Source of the DNA: Endocalyx cinctus
Lineage: Eukaryota > Ascomycota > Sordariomycetes > Amphisphaeriales > Apiosporaceae
Length of the DNA stretch: 64,000 bases
Assembly: GCA_001600455.1 (NCBI GenBank)
Contig: BCKC01000010.1
Location: 936,144-1,000,143 of the forward strand
Direction: 5' to 3'
Shown here: one piece after another, positions 33,444 to 44,700 of the stretch
Layout: every line of letters begins with the position of its first letter
How positions within the stretch are numbered: the first letter of the stretch is position 1
Made by a program: the position numbers and the translations under genes
The notes under the pieces: generated by a model
What the model was told of the DNA's origin: nothing
The model's input: the letters and a program-made list of their open reading frames with translations, nothing else
The model's database searches: none

Positions 33444-36143
33444 ATGGATTCATCTCAAGGCTTCAAGTCTACCCAAGAGAAGATCCAAGGTGCTCTTGTC
33501 GCAGTTGTTAAATCATCTAATCTAGTCGCGGCCGAAGATCTCGATTTTCATAGGACAAGCAATCCCACTGTTGCCGAAGAACTTGACGATACATCCTCGC
33601 GTCTCCTCAATCTTACGTCAAGCCTACTCATATCCGCCACCAAGCGAACCGATATCAAACCTCCGAACTTAGAAGATGCCGATGATGTAGATGTACATTG
33701 GACTCATATTGTAGATGTTATTGATACCCTGCTAGAAAAAGCCGATACCTGCTTGGATGAATACACTGGCTTAATCAAGCGGAAGGCTGCACCAATAGAT
33801 ACACCTACTCAGGCGCCTCTTGCTAAAAAACCTAGAGGCAGACTCGACCATTCCCTACGAAATGCCAATATCCTCAAACCCCAGAATACCTTCGAGGTTA
33901 AACCTGATAATCTCAACGCGTCGTCTTGGAAGCCTATATTGACCAAGAAACCGCATGCGATCATACCGCTTGAGGAGAGCCTCGATACATTCAACAATGA
34001 ATTTGATACTTTACAGTATGATTTTTTTTTTTTCAACCATACAGTCCATATCTTCCAAGTATAGGTCGGCAAGTTCCGACTATCATTGCGAAGAATCGCT
34101 TGAATGAGCAGATCCAAGTGTTTGCACGTCAACTTTCAGTACAGGAAACTGACAGATGGTTTAGATACAAGCATCCTTACGAGACGGAGATTAGGCAACT
34201 TGAATATCCCCAAGCCATATTTCAGACCAAGGATCCCATCAAATATCTTCCATTCGACACGACAGCCGCTACTTTCGTCGATACTTTCGAAGGGGTACTT
34301 TCAATGCTCGAAGACTTAAAGCAAGCCGAAGAAATTGCTATCGACACCGAACATCATGATTTCAGAACTTACGGTGGATTGTGTTCATTGCTCCAGATCA
34401 GCACACGAGAGAAAGATTGGATAGTTGACACTTTGCAGCCGTGGCGTCGCAAGTTAGAAGTCTTGAATGAAGTCTTCGCAGACCCTAAAATCATCAAGGT
34501 CTGTTTGTCTCCCGACCAAGCTTATCCCAGTTTTTCCATGCTGACTTATATCCTACAGGTGCTTCATGGTGCATATATGGATATTATGTGGCTTCAGCGG
34601 GACTTCGGCATATACGTAGTTGGCCTATTCGATACGTATGAAGCTGCTGTGGCATTAGGGTGCCCTTCGAAGAGTCTTGCGTATCTATTAAAGAAATTCG
34701 TCGATTTCGATGCTGATAAACAGTATCAATTGGCCGACTGGCGAATACGGTAAGTGCCTATATTTACTTTCCAACGATGTCTCTGAAATTCATGCTAAAC
34801 AACAAGTCAGACCACTACCCGAAGAAATGTTCTATTATGCACGATCAGACACACATTATCTTTTATACATATTCGACATGATGCGTAATGAGCTCCTAGA
34901 GTCATCCACCGAGGAACCGGGACAGAGTTTGATGCGTCAAGTACTTGATAATTCTAAGAACACATCATTGAGACGATACGTGAAACCAGTATATGACGCT
35001 GAATCCGGCCAAGGGCCCAATGGTTGGTATAATTTACTTATTAACAAGTATTCTTCCTTAAAACTGTCGAGGGAACAATTCTCTGTTTTCCGGGCTATTC
35101 ATCAGTGGCGGGATGAGGTCGCACGCCGCGAAGACGAAAGTCCGCTGTTCATTCTCTCGAATGCAGCTATAGTTGACATAACAAAGCGAATGGCACCCGA
35201 TCCAAAGGCCCTCCACAGCCTCCTTGAGCCTACAGCCTATATCGCGAGGCAGCAAGTAGCTGATTTACACCGAGTGATCACTACTGCTGCGGCAAAAGGT
35301 GTGAACGGGCCCACTCTAACAGATTACATTCGTAAGCAACAGCCACGCCCTAATATGGGCGTTGGCCAAGTTGCAAGCAAAGTATTCCCTCAAATACAAT
35401 CCCATCCTGAACCAGTGGACACGACGGATTTGGTATCTCAGAATTCTCGACTCTGGGGTGATATGCCCATCAGTACTCGGTGGGAAAAGCCATCTGACCC
35501 TAAGATTGAAAAGAATTTAACTTTCCAACTTCCCTGGGCTCACTTTGTTGAATCTGCTACAGTGACGGATGAAATCAGTCAGTCAGCAGAAATTACACCA
35601 CAAGACGCAACTTCCAAGATTTCTCAGTTGCGTGAAGAAAGTATTAGGGAATCTCAAGGCATGGAGGACGTGGAATTTACTCTGAGAACCAACTCAAAGC
35701 GCAAGGCCCCACATTCGGAGTCAGACGAAGAAGGCCATAATGGAAAGCCTAAAGAGACAGTACCAGAGACTGATGATAACACGGAGGAGATTGCAGTGCC
35801 TGATTCCGATGATAGCGATGAGCAGAGAAAGGCGCGCAAGGCCAAGAAAGCCGAAAAGAGGGCCCGAAAGCAGGCACGGAAAGAAGAAAAGAAAGCAAAG
35901 AAGATAGCCCAGCGCGAATCTTCCGATAAGGAAAATAGCGCTGAGGAAGATGGAGAAGATGAAGAAGCTTTTGACTATAGCAAGGCGAAATCGGTTCTGA
36001 ACGCTAAACGTGCGGCAGCTACTAACGGAAATGGTTCACAGAAGGCTAAGTTCAACCCATACGCCTTGACCGCGGAGGGACCGAAGCCTGCGCGGAGGAT
36101 GCATGGCGAAAAGCCTGGGAAGAGTGCGACCTTCAAGAATTGA
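33444..36143 (+). CDS. RRP6: Exosome 3'-5' exoribonuclease Rrp6 (EXOSC10)
   Basis: Exons 33444-34015, 34165-34498, 34559-34749 and 34811-36143 give 809 residues. Order seen: N-terminal PMC2NT domain (about 1-130), the linker ending FDTLQ that joins across intron 1 to YKHPYETEI, then the DEDD-Y exonuclease: AIDTEHHDFRTY (Exo I), VLHGAYMDIMWLQRD (Exo II), YARSDTHYLLYIFD (Exo III). The HRDC domain follows (FSVFRAIHQWRDEVARRED, ILSNAAIVDI). The C-terminus is Lys/Glu-rich with a likely nuclear localisation signal (KKAEKRARKQARKEEKK). Rrp6 is the nuclear exosome subunit that trims rRNA, snoRNA and cryptic transcripts. The 60-nt second intron is in frame and lacks a stop, so its retention would insert 20 residues just before Exo II. 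Confidence 0.95.
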
Positions 36144-36524
36144 ACGGACTATATTGATCCGTTTCAAAGTTTGTATATTTACATTTATCTGCTCCCTGAC
36201 GATGTATTTCTGGCCGTTGTACGCTTATGCTGTTGCATGATTAGGGCGTCTGTGGAAGAAAAAGAAAAACAAGAAACCATCATCCCGCATAGTAAGTAGA
36301 AAAAGATGATACAAATACCCCGTCTCGCGGGAATGATGGATCACGGTACTATGAAACATATTAATATACCCTTAGAGCAAATTGCCTTTCCAAATCTGGA
36401 TATCTTCATCTAACCCCCTTTATCGAATACTTATTCCCTCTTGCTCTTATCAATCTCTGCTTGTCTGTTTGACATTCGTGCTGTGCATGCGTGCATCCTG
36501 TTATCTCGTGCTAGTCGAAGCATT
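36144..36524. other. Convergent intergenic region
   Basis: About 380 bp between RRP6 and the next minus-strand gene. No feature beyond likely 3' UTRs. Confidence 0.5.
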
Positions 36525-37463
36525 TTAGAAAAACCAAAACCACGTTCTCTTTCGTTCGTCTTTCCTCTCCTTCTTGGGCTTCTTCAACTGAACCTCGAAC
36601 TGTAGCGAATACGGGTATGTGCCATCTTCGGCTGGTACCGAGCTACTGATACACCTTCCCTTGATGTTGAAACGAAAAACTTCGGTGAATATGCGATATT
36701 CGTGTGTACTCATGTTCCGAGTCATTATAGTTTCATTATTCGCGGGCCTCCGCTTAGTTGAACCATGGTTGGAATAGTTTTCGAACTGGTCTCCTGCCTT
36801 TCTGGTGCGGGTATCACGCTTCTTGGCGCCGCTAGGCTTAGGAGGCCGACCGCTCGACGTGGATCTGTTTGCCGTGTTTGACGTCTTGTGGTGTTGATGG
36901 CTATGGCGATGAGGGCTTCTGGTTGATTTGGCGGCGGTAGGTCCCCTACGATGCTCGTCGTCTTCGTCGTCCTTCTTTTTATGGTGGTAATGGCGATCTT
37001 TGCTATGATCGCGACGACTGCCCTTCCGTAAAGACTTCGCCTCCTCCTCCTCCTCCTCCTCCTCCTTCTTATTCTTCTTTCTATTCTCATCACCGTGAGA
37101 TAGCTTACCATCGTCGCCGTCCTTGCTCTTATCGCGGTGGTGGTGACGATGATGATTGCCCTCCTCGTCCCCCTTGCTATGATGCTTAGTCCACTTTTTA
37201 TTCCTAACTATCTTGCCGTGTTCCCAAGTGTACTTTTTTTCCCTGCTTTTAGGCTTTTCGTGATGGCTGCTACTACTAATACTACTACTACTACTACGCT
37301 TATTGTCATCATCACCGTCGTCGTCCGGATCAGGCTTTGGCGGCGGGCTGCGTGGCTTCTTTATTCCTCGTTTCTTGTTGGCCCTGTCGTCCTCATTCTC
37401 GGGTAACAAAAACCGTACTCTTTTAATGGGCCTAAGGGGTTTTTCATTGGAGGAGCTATCCAT
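36525..37463 (-). CDS. Low-complexity charged protein, unknown function
   Basis: Single frame of 312 residues from ATG 37463. The sequence is dominated by simple tracts: Asp runs, a Ser run, a Glu-octamer encoded by a CTC-type repeat, His/Lys/Arg-rich stretches (HHRHHHRDK, RHYHHKKK) and several RS-like segments. Only the last 65 residues look folded: MSTHEYRIFTEVFRFNIKG, PYSLQFEVQL, then a basic tail. The composition suggests a disordered nuclear or nucleolar protein, but this is inference; I do not recognise a family. The Glu tract is likely length-variable. Confidence 0.6.
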   Translation of the reverse strand: MDSSSNEKPLRPIKRVRFLLPENEDDRANKKRGIKKPRSPPPKPDPDDDGDDDNKRSSSSSISSSSHHEKPKSREKKYTWEHGKIVRNKKWTKHHSKGDEEGNHHRHHHRDKSKDGDDGKLSHGDENRKKNKKEEEEEEEEAKSLRKGSRRDHSKDRHYHHKKKDDEDDEHRRGPTAAKSTRSPHRHSHQHHKTSNTANRSTSSGRPPKPSGAKKRDTRTRKAGDQFENYSNHGSTKRRPANNETIMTRNMSTHEYRIFTEVFRFNIKGRCISSSVPAEDGTYPYSLQFEVQLKKPKKERKDERKRTWFWFF

Positions 37464-38064
37464 TTCCACCAGCGACGTTGTGGTTGGACATATCGTGAAG
37501 TTGTCGTATCAAATCAAAAGTGACGATCGTGGGTTCCATAGACGTGGAGAGTGCACTATATCGCAAAAGATAAACATGTTGAACTGGAAAAAAAAAAGGA
37601 AAAAGAAGATATTGAGAGTTTCTCCCCGACTTATAGTAGCTAAAGAAATATTTCTATGATCAACAGATCATCTATGTTGGGCGTGTTCACGAGCGCAAAC
37701 ATAAAGATCACGATGTTTTATTAGGTTTATGAGCACCACATATGACTCTACCAATCAAATTAGATGAATCTCACGTTTAATTACCTGGGGGGGAACAAAC
37801 TGCACCACTTAATTCAAGCTCATACGTTCTTATCTGATAATCTCAGCTTTGCTATTCGTGCGCAATCTCTCCAAGATTTAATGTCCACGTCGTCAATTTT
37901 CATCCCAGCATTCGTTCTCTTATCATTCTATTCTAACCTATAATCATGAATGCTTTTCTTCTCTTTCCAGAAAAAAGTGTCCACCTGCTTACTTTGGCAT
38001 AACCACTCTTCGTTTTTTCACCCATTTACCAACGCATCGCAAAATGAGCCTCGGCAAAGACTTA
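37464..38064. other. Intergenic region
   Basis: About 600 bp, mainly the promoter of the low-complexity gene. A plus-strand frame crossing into the next gene (38044-38502) is treated as a shadow of the minus-strand gene. Confidence 0.45.
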
Positions 38065-38670
38065 TTACCTCCGGCGCCGATCCCGATCCGCATAAGAAGA
38101 AGAATACCCACTCCCGTAACGAGTCGAGCTCAAAAGATCTTCGTAGCGACTTCCACCTGTGCCCGAGCTGCTTCGCGGGGCAAGACTGCCGTATCGTCTG
38201 CTACTACTACTATTGGCGCTGCCGTAGTAGCTGCTACCCCGGTCGCCCGACCTTCTACTCCCAGGATCCCGGGAAAATGTACTTCCGGATCGGTGAGAAG
38301 AACCGGGGCGATACGCCGTGCTCTGACTTCGGCCGCTCGAGTCCCTCCTGCGCCAAGGATCGCTGGTATATACGCTCTCCGCCGCCGCGGGGCGAGCGCG
38401 AGGGGTACTATCGCGGGCGCGACTGCCGTAACGAGGCGTCGAAGCGCGGCTCCCGAGCGCGTCGTCGTTCCTAGCGTCTCGACCCCGTCGCTGGTTATAT
38501 AACATGCTCGTGCTCGGACCGTTGCTCCGCAAGCGGCTGCTGGACGCGGGGCCGTCGTCGCGGTAACGTCCGAAGGTGCTTCTGCTCCGCCCGGCCGATC
38601 GATTGGACCGCTCGGTGCGATCGATCGCGCTGCCGGTGACGCTGGGGAGGTTGTCCAGCCATCGGGACAT
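38065..38670 (-). CDS. Ser/Arg-rich low-complexity protein, unknown function
   Basis: 201 residues from the first in-frame ATG (38670). Almost entirely Ser, Arg, Gly, Tyr and Asp, with many SR, RYGS and SSR repeats and a closing DRDRRRR; one hydrophobic start motif, MSRWLDNLPSV. Probably disordered, possibly RNA-associated, by composition only. The frame remains open upstream to 38769, where an AATAG acceptor-like site precedes ATYDPGSPVRGRSPTRP, so a 5' exon with the true start may be missing. The local GC content is far above the neighbours. The opposite strand also has a long open frame here, but its composition (Ala/Arg/Thr/Pro) looks like an antisense shadow. Confidence 0.5.
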   Translation of the reverse strand: MSRWLDNLPSVTGSAIDRTERSNRSAGRSRSTFGRYRDDGPASSSRLRSNGPSTSMLYNQRRGRDARNDDALGSRASTPRYGSRARDSTPRARPAAAESVYTSDPWRRRDSSGRSQSTAYRPGSSHRSGSTFSRDPGSRRSGDRGSSYYGSANSSSSRRYGSLAPRSSSGTGGSRYEDLLSSTRYGSGYSSSYADRDRRRR

Positions 38671-38769
38671 GTTTCTGGATCCACCCCCGGTGCTGGCCCC
38701 CGTGTCTCGGCGCACCGCTGGACGGGTGGGAGACCGTCCGCGAACGGGACTGCCGGGATCGTAGGTCGC

Positions 38770-39395
38770 CTATTTTTTAATAATACAATTAAAATTGGTT
38801 GCGAAAAAAAAAGAAGAAGAAGAAATGTGACAGGCGCATCTTATTTTTCTGAAATTGGGGATTTGGAGAAAGAAAGAGGGTTTCAAGGAATTATTTACAT
38901 AGATTCGTCGATATGTTCGAGAAGCTGAATTATGGAGTTGGTCAGTGGTCTTCAGTGCACTAGCATAAAATGATTTTGATAATAATTCTAGAATCTTGGT
39001 ATCTTACACATATTTGGTAGGATGTTTATGGTTTTGTTCGAAAATCTTTATTCTTGTTCGTCTTTGTTCTGGAGAATTTGATATACTCGACACTGTGGTT
39101 TGATGGGTTGATGAGTTTAGAAGGGGGGAAGAAAACTTTGTAAAATGTTTTCTTCGACTTTATATATAGATTTCCCCCAAAATCATAGAGTCATTAACTG
39201 TGGCATCTCACGTTTCTCAAGTTTAGCATATGCGCAGTAGTCGCTTTTAATTTTCTCAATTTCTGTGAATAACTGGCACTTCATTCTTGTGTACATACAA
39301 TGTCTGATATACCCTCTTGTTTGTCAATAGGTTAGACAAAATTCTCTTCTTCTCCCCGTCATATAATTTCTATGAGATTCAAATTTCCGTTCATT
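38770..39395. other. Intergenic region
   Basis: About 625 bp, AT-rich with poly-A/AAG tracts. A missing first exon of the Ser/Arg-rich gene may lie here; I could not identify it. Confidence 0.4.
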
Positions 39396-40037
39396 TCATT
39401 CTCTTCTTCCCAGTCTCTCTTGTTGGCTTCCAGGGTAAGTTCTATTGAGCCGAGGGTCTGTAGCAACAATAATAGGCCCCGCGTGCGAAACGTTCCGTGA
39501 TCGCCCAGTAGAAAAGCTATGCTCGGATCGCATGGGGGAACTGTTGTTCCTTACGTAGCGTTTCGTGGCTGGTGCATGTTGAGTTTGAGGGTACATCTCA
39601 CGTGGTTCATAGTTGTACTGAAGAACCGGCGGTCCACGACTATTCGAACTACTTGTGGAGACACTTCTATAGGACGTCTGAGAAGTGCTACGGGAGTAGT
39701 TGCTTGAGCTCTCATCAGACTGGCAGGTACGGATATCTGGAGCCGGTCCACGTGGTCTTGCGTGAAATTTTCGACTTGAAATCTTATGGGTTCGAGAACT
39801 CTTCTTTTCGCGTGGTCTGCGATGCTTCGCAACTTCTTTCCGGCTCGAACGTCTTCCACTACTATAACAATCTTTCCATCCACGACCTATCTGGTAGTAA
39901 TTCCAGCCGTCCACGAAAACTAGGAAGGCTTGCTCCTGTTTGCGATATCGATGCCGCACATTGTGCTTATGCTTTGGCTTCTTGATCTTCGTATAAAAGT
40001 TACCTGTATTGGTAATATCAGAAAATGTCAAGATGCC
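39396..40037 (-). CDS. Basic, Ser-rich protein, 5' end unresolved
   Basis: An open frame of about 213 codons with no ATG near its start; a CAG acceptor at 40040-40038 or the one before GTAACTTT (about 40009) probably begins this exon. Visible: an Arg/Lys/His-rich N-terminal part with a hydrophobic island FLVFVDGWNYYQIGRGWKD, then a Ser/Arg/Tyr-rich tail with SSSNYSRSTSQTSYRS and LNRTYPGSQQ. A possible upstream exon ends at 40207 (GTAAGT donor). I do not recognise the family. Composition resembles the two preceding minus-strand genes, without clear sequence repeats shared between them. Confidence 0.4.
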   Translation of the reverse strand, partial: GILTFSDITNTGNFYTKIKKPKHKHNVRHRYRKQEQAFLVFVDGWNYYQIGRGWKDCYSSGRRSSRKEVAKHRRPREKKSSRTHKISSRKFHARPRGPAPDIRTCQSDESSSNYSRSTSQTSYRSVSTSSSNSRGPPVLQYNYEPREMYPQTQHAPATKRYVRNNSSPMRSEHSFSTGRSRNVSHAGPIIVATDPRLNRTYPGSQQERLGRRE

Positions 40038-41038
40038 CTGTGAAAGACAAGAGATGGTTTGCTAAGGAAAAGAGCGATGGTAGACTGACCCATGCTGTGG
40101 AACGGTGTAACTTAGATAAAGGGGTGAATAATGGTGTCTATAGGTATAATGTGAATTCAAAAGAGAAATGTGGGAAGAGTGAGAGAGTAAAGCATAATAT
40201 ACTTACATGATTAAGAGCGTCAGATTTTCGTGATTCAGTTACTTAAAAACGAAAAAAAATAAGAAGAAATTTAATCAGAAGATGATACTTCGTTAGTATT
40301 TACATGTGTGACTGTACCTGATCATATCACTAATTATTTATTCGCATGATCAGGCTTCCCGTACTGTGACTGCTGAGAAGTGCACTCGTTCCGCTGCTAT
40401 AGAAAGATGTAGATAGGCAAGGCTACAGCTAACATATCTATGAAATTGCCACATGCATATTCATCTGAAAACTGCGTATTAGAAAAGAATGCTACTTACG
40501 GCACATATTTAAGAAATCTGTGATTAATGTTGGGGCTCGTGCTACAACTATGGCACCTTCGAACGTACGTCACGATGAAAGGTTAATCGTTACGAAATAG
40601 ACATGCAGACTTTTTGAACTCCCACTGATAACATGAGAAATTTGGAGACATGATTATACATCTCATACAATATTAATATTAATAATTTGTGACCCATTCG
40701 TCCCTTGGGAAAAGAGTCATCTACTAAGGTCTTCTAATTGTCTATAAACCGTTGCGCACTCACTGCGTAGAATCTCATAAAATTGCAAATTACAACTCGC
40801 AACAAAGAGAAATAAATAATACTAGGTTTTTGCCCAAACGCCACAAACCTGGGCTACCTTTCTTTTCCTAACCAAATAAATATGCAAGTCATGCATGTTC
40901 CTGATGCCCCAGTAATGCTAAAATGAACATAGAAAAATAAAAAGGGGTGTCTTTTATCCCACCTCAACGAACGCCGATCAATACCGAGTGAGTGAAAAAA
41001 AAAAAGGTGTTCCCATATAATCTGAGAACTCTCTCTTT
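40038..41038. other. Intergenic region
   Basis: About 1 kb, AT-rich. May contain 5' exons of the preceding minus-strand gene. No clear gene, RNA or repeat. Confidence 0.4.
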
Positions 41039-41743
41039 CTAACACGATTCGAATCCGACCAGGAACCGCGAGCGTATCTCGCCCAAGTGGGAAGTCGCAT
41101 CTCCCTCCAAGTTCTGGAGAATTTCGTTGGAGCAGTGCTTGGTATAGTCGAATTTGAGGCCGAACCTCGAATCGAGCCTCATCCTGCCCTCGGACTCGGC
41201 GACGCGATGTACCCTCCGCATCATGAAGGCGCACCTCGCGACGGCGGCTTCCTGGGTGGTGTGGATGACGACGGTATCGTCGATGGTCTCGGAGAGCTCC
41301 TTCTCGTCGCGAACGCGCTGCTGGCCTTCCTTGTCGTAGAAGAAAGGGAAAGCGCCCTTCCGCCGGCTCTCGTCCCAGACCCACTCGTTGAATTCAAGCG
41401 AGGTTGAGCTGTCGAGACACGCTTTCGGCGTCCAGCTGTAGCTGAGGAGGTCGAACTCGCAGCCCCGCGCCCGGGCCTCAGCCGCCGTGTGGCTCGCCCC
41501 GCAGTGCATCATCCGGGGCGGCTCGCGCGGGCCGCGGTCGTACGCGTGGACGAAGACGATGGTGCACAGGACGGCGAGGACGCCTGCTAGCGTGATGACC
41601 AAGGTCGTGCTCCAGTCCCGAAGTGTGGTTTTTCGGCTGCTGTGTTGCGTTATTCTGGCGGTTTTCTGGGAGTCAGATCCGATACTGATGGTGATCATCT
41701 CTTCACATGGCTCCTCGACTGCTAATCTCTCGTATGATGCCAT
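41039..41743 (-). CDS. Single-pass membrane protein of a fungal family, unknown function
   Basis: One exon, 234 residues. A cytosolic tail of about 43 residues precedes one membrane helix (about residues 45-67, TTLVITLAGVLAVLCTIVFV). The rest is probably lumenal or extracellular, with motifs HCGASHTAAEARARGCEFD, LSYSWTPKACLD, EFNEWVWDES and AAVARCAFMMRR ending in YTKHCSNEIL. Five or six cysteines lie after the helix, consistent with disulfides. The pattern looks like a conserved fungal family of type II membrane proteins, often without assigned function. I checked for the HxxHC motifs of UstYa-type (DUF3328) oxidases and do not see them. Confidence 0.7.
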   Translation of the reverse strand: MASYERLAVEEPCEEMITISIGSDSQKTARITQHSSRKTTLRDWSTTLVITLAGVLAVLCTIVFVHAYDRGPREPPRMMHCGASHTAAEARARGCEFDLLSYSWTPKACLDSSTSLEFNEWVWDESRRKGAFPFFYDKEGQQRVRDEKELSETIDDTVVIHTTQEAAVARCAFMMRRVHRVAESEGRMRLDSRFGLKFDYTKHCSNEILQNLEGDATSHLGEIRSRFLVGFESC

Positions 41744-44700
41744 TTTCGTTTTTTTTTTTCTTTTTGGTGTAGTGTTGTTTCTTGGAAGACGATTATGAAA
41801 GTAATGAAAATTGTGAGGAATTATGAAAATTAAAGATTGTAAGTTGGGGTTTTGCTAATGTTGGAGGGTTTACCTCAGCGTTCCCGTTGTATGGTAAATG
41901 TGATCTAAATTATAAGATTAAATATTTTAAAAGAAGGAATTAAGTTCAAAGAAAAGTATGGTATATGAAAGAATGAAGTAAGCAGGTGTTTAGAAATCTA
42001 CGAGTGTATTCTCCGAGTCTGGGGAATTTATATACATATATTAATAACCTGTCAACCTCCACCCGACGAACATGGTTGATAAGTGAAAATATACCCTGAT
42101 CACCTCGGTTTTTCGCTTTATGTGATTTAATGTGTCTATAACAAGATATGACTATATGGTACGTTTGGGAGATACTACTGCGGAGTACGCTATCAATCCA
42201 CAGCCGCATGAGCCAGGGATCCTGGCATGATTAAATGTCAAAATGGATCTCGTATTAATCACCCACTCTGTCACTTCGGTATAGTTTTTGGTAAGGAAAA
42301 CAATGCTTTAAAAGAGAGGAAAAGAAGAAGAAATCACCCTAGAGCATGCTTGGTTAGTATAATCTAGTGGTTCATTTACTAAATTTGACGTGAACTTTGA
42401 TGTGCTTCACTATGGTCGCTGTGATAAATCCTCTCCCGAAAATTACAACTACCTACTAATACATAGAGGCTATCACTATATTAGCTATAAAGTCACTTTT
42501 CTCGCTCTCTCGTATCCTCGGTAAATAAACAATCCATCTGAAGTGAATGCTGAAAAACGCTGTTGGTTTATTGTTCCATCACGAAAGTACCAAGTAGATA
42601 AATATGGTGCCATACACTATGTTGATACCTAATACATAAGGGAGGGATGTGGGAGTGTTGTGGGCCGGACTAGTTGAATCAAGCTTTCACTTAAGTCGAC
42701 CTAAGTGGATATGTTATTATACATAGTAGACACAAATTTCTCAGTACGAACTCTCCACCAGTCTAGATGTAGTGCCACATCCTGTTACCGTACTTTAGAA
42801 AACTAGTAATATATTATACTTCTTTTGGTTGCTGTTAGGACATGCCGAGTCCTTGGCTGTTTGAACCATATGTTACATCGAGTATACTAACATTATGTCT
42901 TTGAGGGGATTGACCTTGTCAACTTACATTGTTAATGGGTATATGAACCTAGTGGTTTATAGATTTATAGATAATATGCTACGTACTACCTGACAAAGTA
43001 CAATTACCCTTTAAAAGGGAAAGAATTTCTCAAAGCTGAACTTAACCCCAGACAGCCTAGTATATGTTACAATGATACGCCATCACGAATCAACATGGGT
43101 GGCACGAGCTAGGGTTATATGTACATGAAAAGTATAGTAGTACGTATGTCTCAATGTTTAACCAAATCTTTATTCTCATTTCAGTCCACGAGAAGTTTAG
43201 CGTTGGTTACATCCAAGGAAGGGATGAACCCTTTAGAAGTTATTACAGACAAATCTTTGGTCGGCTAGTACAAGTAAAGGATTGAAAGGAAAAAATTTCA
43301 TGCGTATAGCAATTATAGTAGAATATGTGCCCTTTTCCAAATTCGGACATATTTTTCAATTAAGCGCTTATAGCCGAAAAATACATGGTACACATGCGTA
43401 GGAATAATACATAACGTCCACGGGTAGGAGTATACATACGCAGGACGGAGCTGTCAAACTAAGACAGACCAAGCAATAGCACCGTTATTTTACCATAACA
43501 GACCAGTTTCATCCTAAAAATAATATTGAAGTCGCTTCAGATACTCCGTACAGGTATATAAGATGTTCGTTATATACATCGTATTAGAATAATAGAATAA
43601 TAAATACGTAGATAGAATTATCTCTCAATTACCTAATATACTCAATTCGATCAATTAATGTCCTCTATAATGGACTAGGTATACGACACGAGAGGAATAA
43701 ATAGACGCGGAAGTGATTGACATGCCAGTTTCAGCCCCGAGCGACCGTGCCTCTTCCTTTTTATTTAATTATAGGTAGTGTATACCAAAGCAGCAATTGA
43801 GTTGTTCCTTAGTGTGGATAGAACCCACATTTCGAAGGATGCCCTGGAAGCTTGTGTAAGGGACTTACCCTGGAAAGGTGATAGACTCAAAGTGAGTGGT
43901 TTGCAAGACTTATGTTTACTGCACGATTTGATTAATCCAATTATGACGTGAATTCAACATAGATCGGTAGTGTCTCCTAACGGGTATTTCTTTGTGGAGA
44001 ATTCGTCTTCTTGACTGTTCGAAATATCGTGACTATCTGAAAAGAGTAATGAAAAGTTGCGCGCAAGGCCACGAAGTCTAGCTGACGAATTCCTCTTTTA
44101 TGTTTTGGTGAAAAAAAGGGGGGCTATCTGTAGGTACTTGGGAAAGACTATCAGGCAACAGCATAATTGACATGCAGGATTCATAGAGTCCTGTGATAAA
44201 AAAAAGTATTACGAATATGTACATATCGGTCTTCTAACTACTCTGCGGCTGCTTATTATGATCTATCCGTACAAGTCTCATAATTTGAAGTCCTATACGG
44301 TCGCTGAAATGTCGATATAACTAAAAGACTTTTAGCAAGATCAACATCGTCTTTCAGCACCTGCATATGTAAATATGAAGGTGAACCCTACAATTCTCCT
44401 GATTAAAATTGATAACCAAATTTCGGAAATGAACTAGTATTAACTAGGCGGTATAGAAGGAGAAACAGACAATGTGCTCTACAAATATACTCTACAGATA
44501 GACAGTCTGTAAGCCAAAGAGGAAATATGAAGTAAAAAGTTTTCACTGCAAACTTAATAGGAAGAAAAATGTACGATAATAGGTAATCTATCATTTCTTG
44601 CTACTAACCAGGTTACGAGCGTAATAATTTCTAGCAAGGGGGTGGACCTCCCAGCCCATAATTTAGTCTACAAAAAAAAAAAAGAAAACCTATACAAATA

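Noticed and set aside
34016..34044. A 29-nt GT...AG segment in RRP6 that would splice to HPYLPSI
   Set aside because: Too short for a spliceosomal intron; using the acceptor at 34164 instead gives the conserved YKHPYETEI motif.
38044..38502. A 152-codon plus-strand frame with an ATG
   Set aside because: Antisense to the Ser/Arg-rich gene; its Ala/Arg/Thr/Pro composition is what the complement of Ser/Arg/Gly codons in GC-rich DNA gives.
40854..41384. A 176-codon minus-strand frame
   Set aside because: Overlaps the single-pass membrane protein gene in another frame and has no ATG at a plausible place; a shadow.
42345..42380. GGTTAGTATAATCTAGTGGTTCA resembling part of a tRNA
   Set aside because: No acceptor stem, anticodon arm or T-arm can be formed around it.
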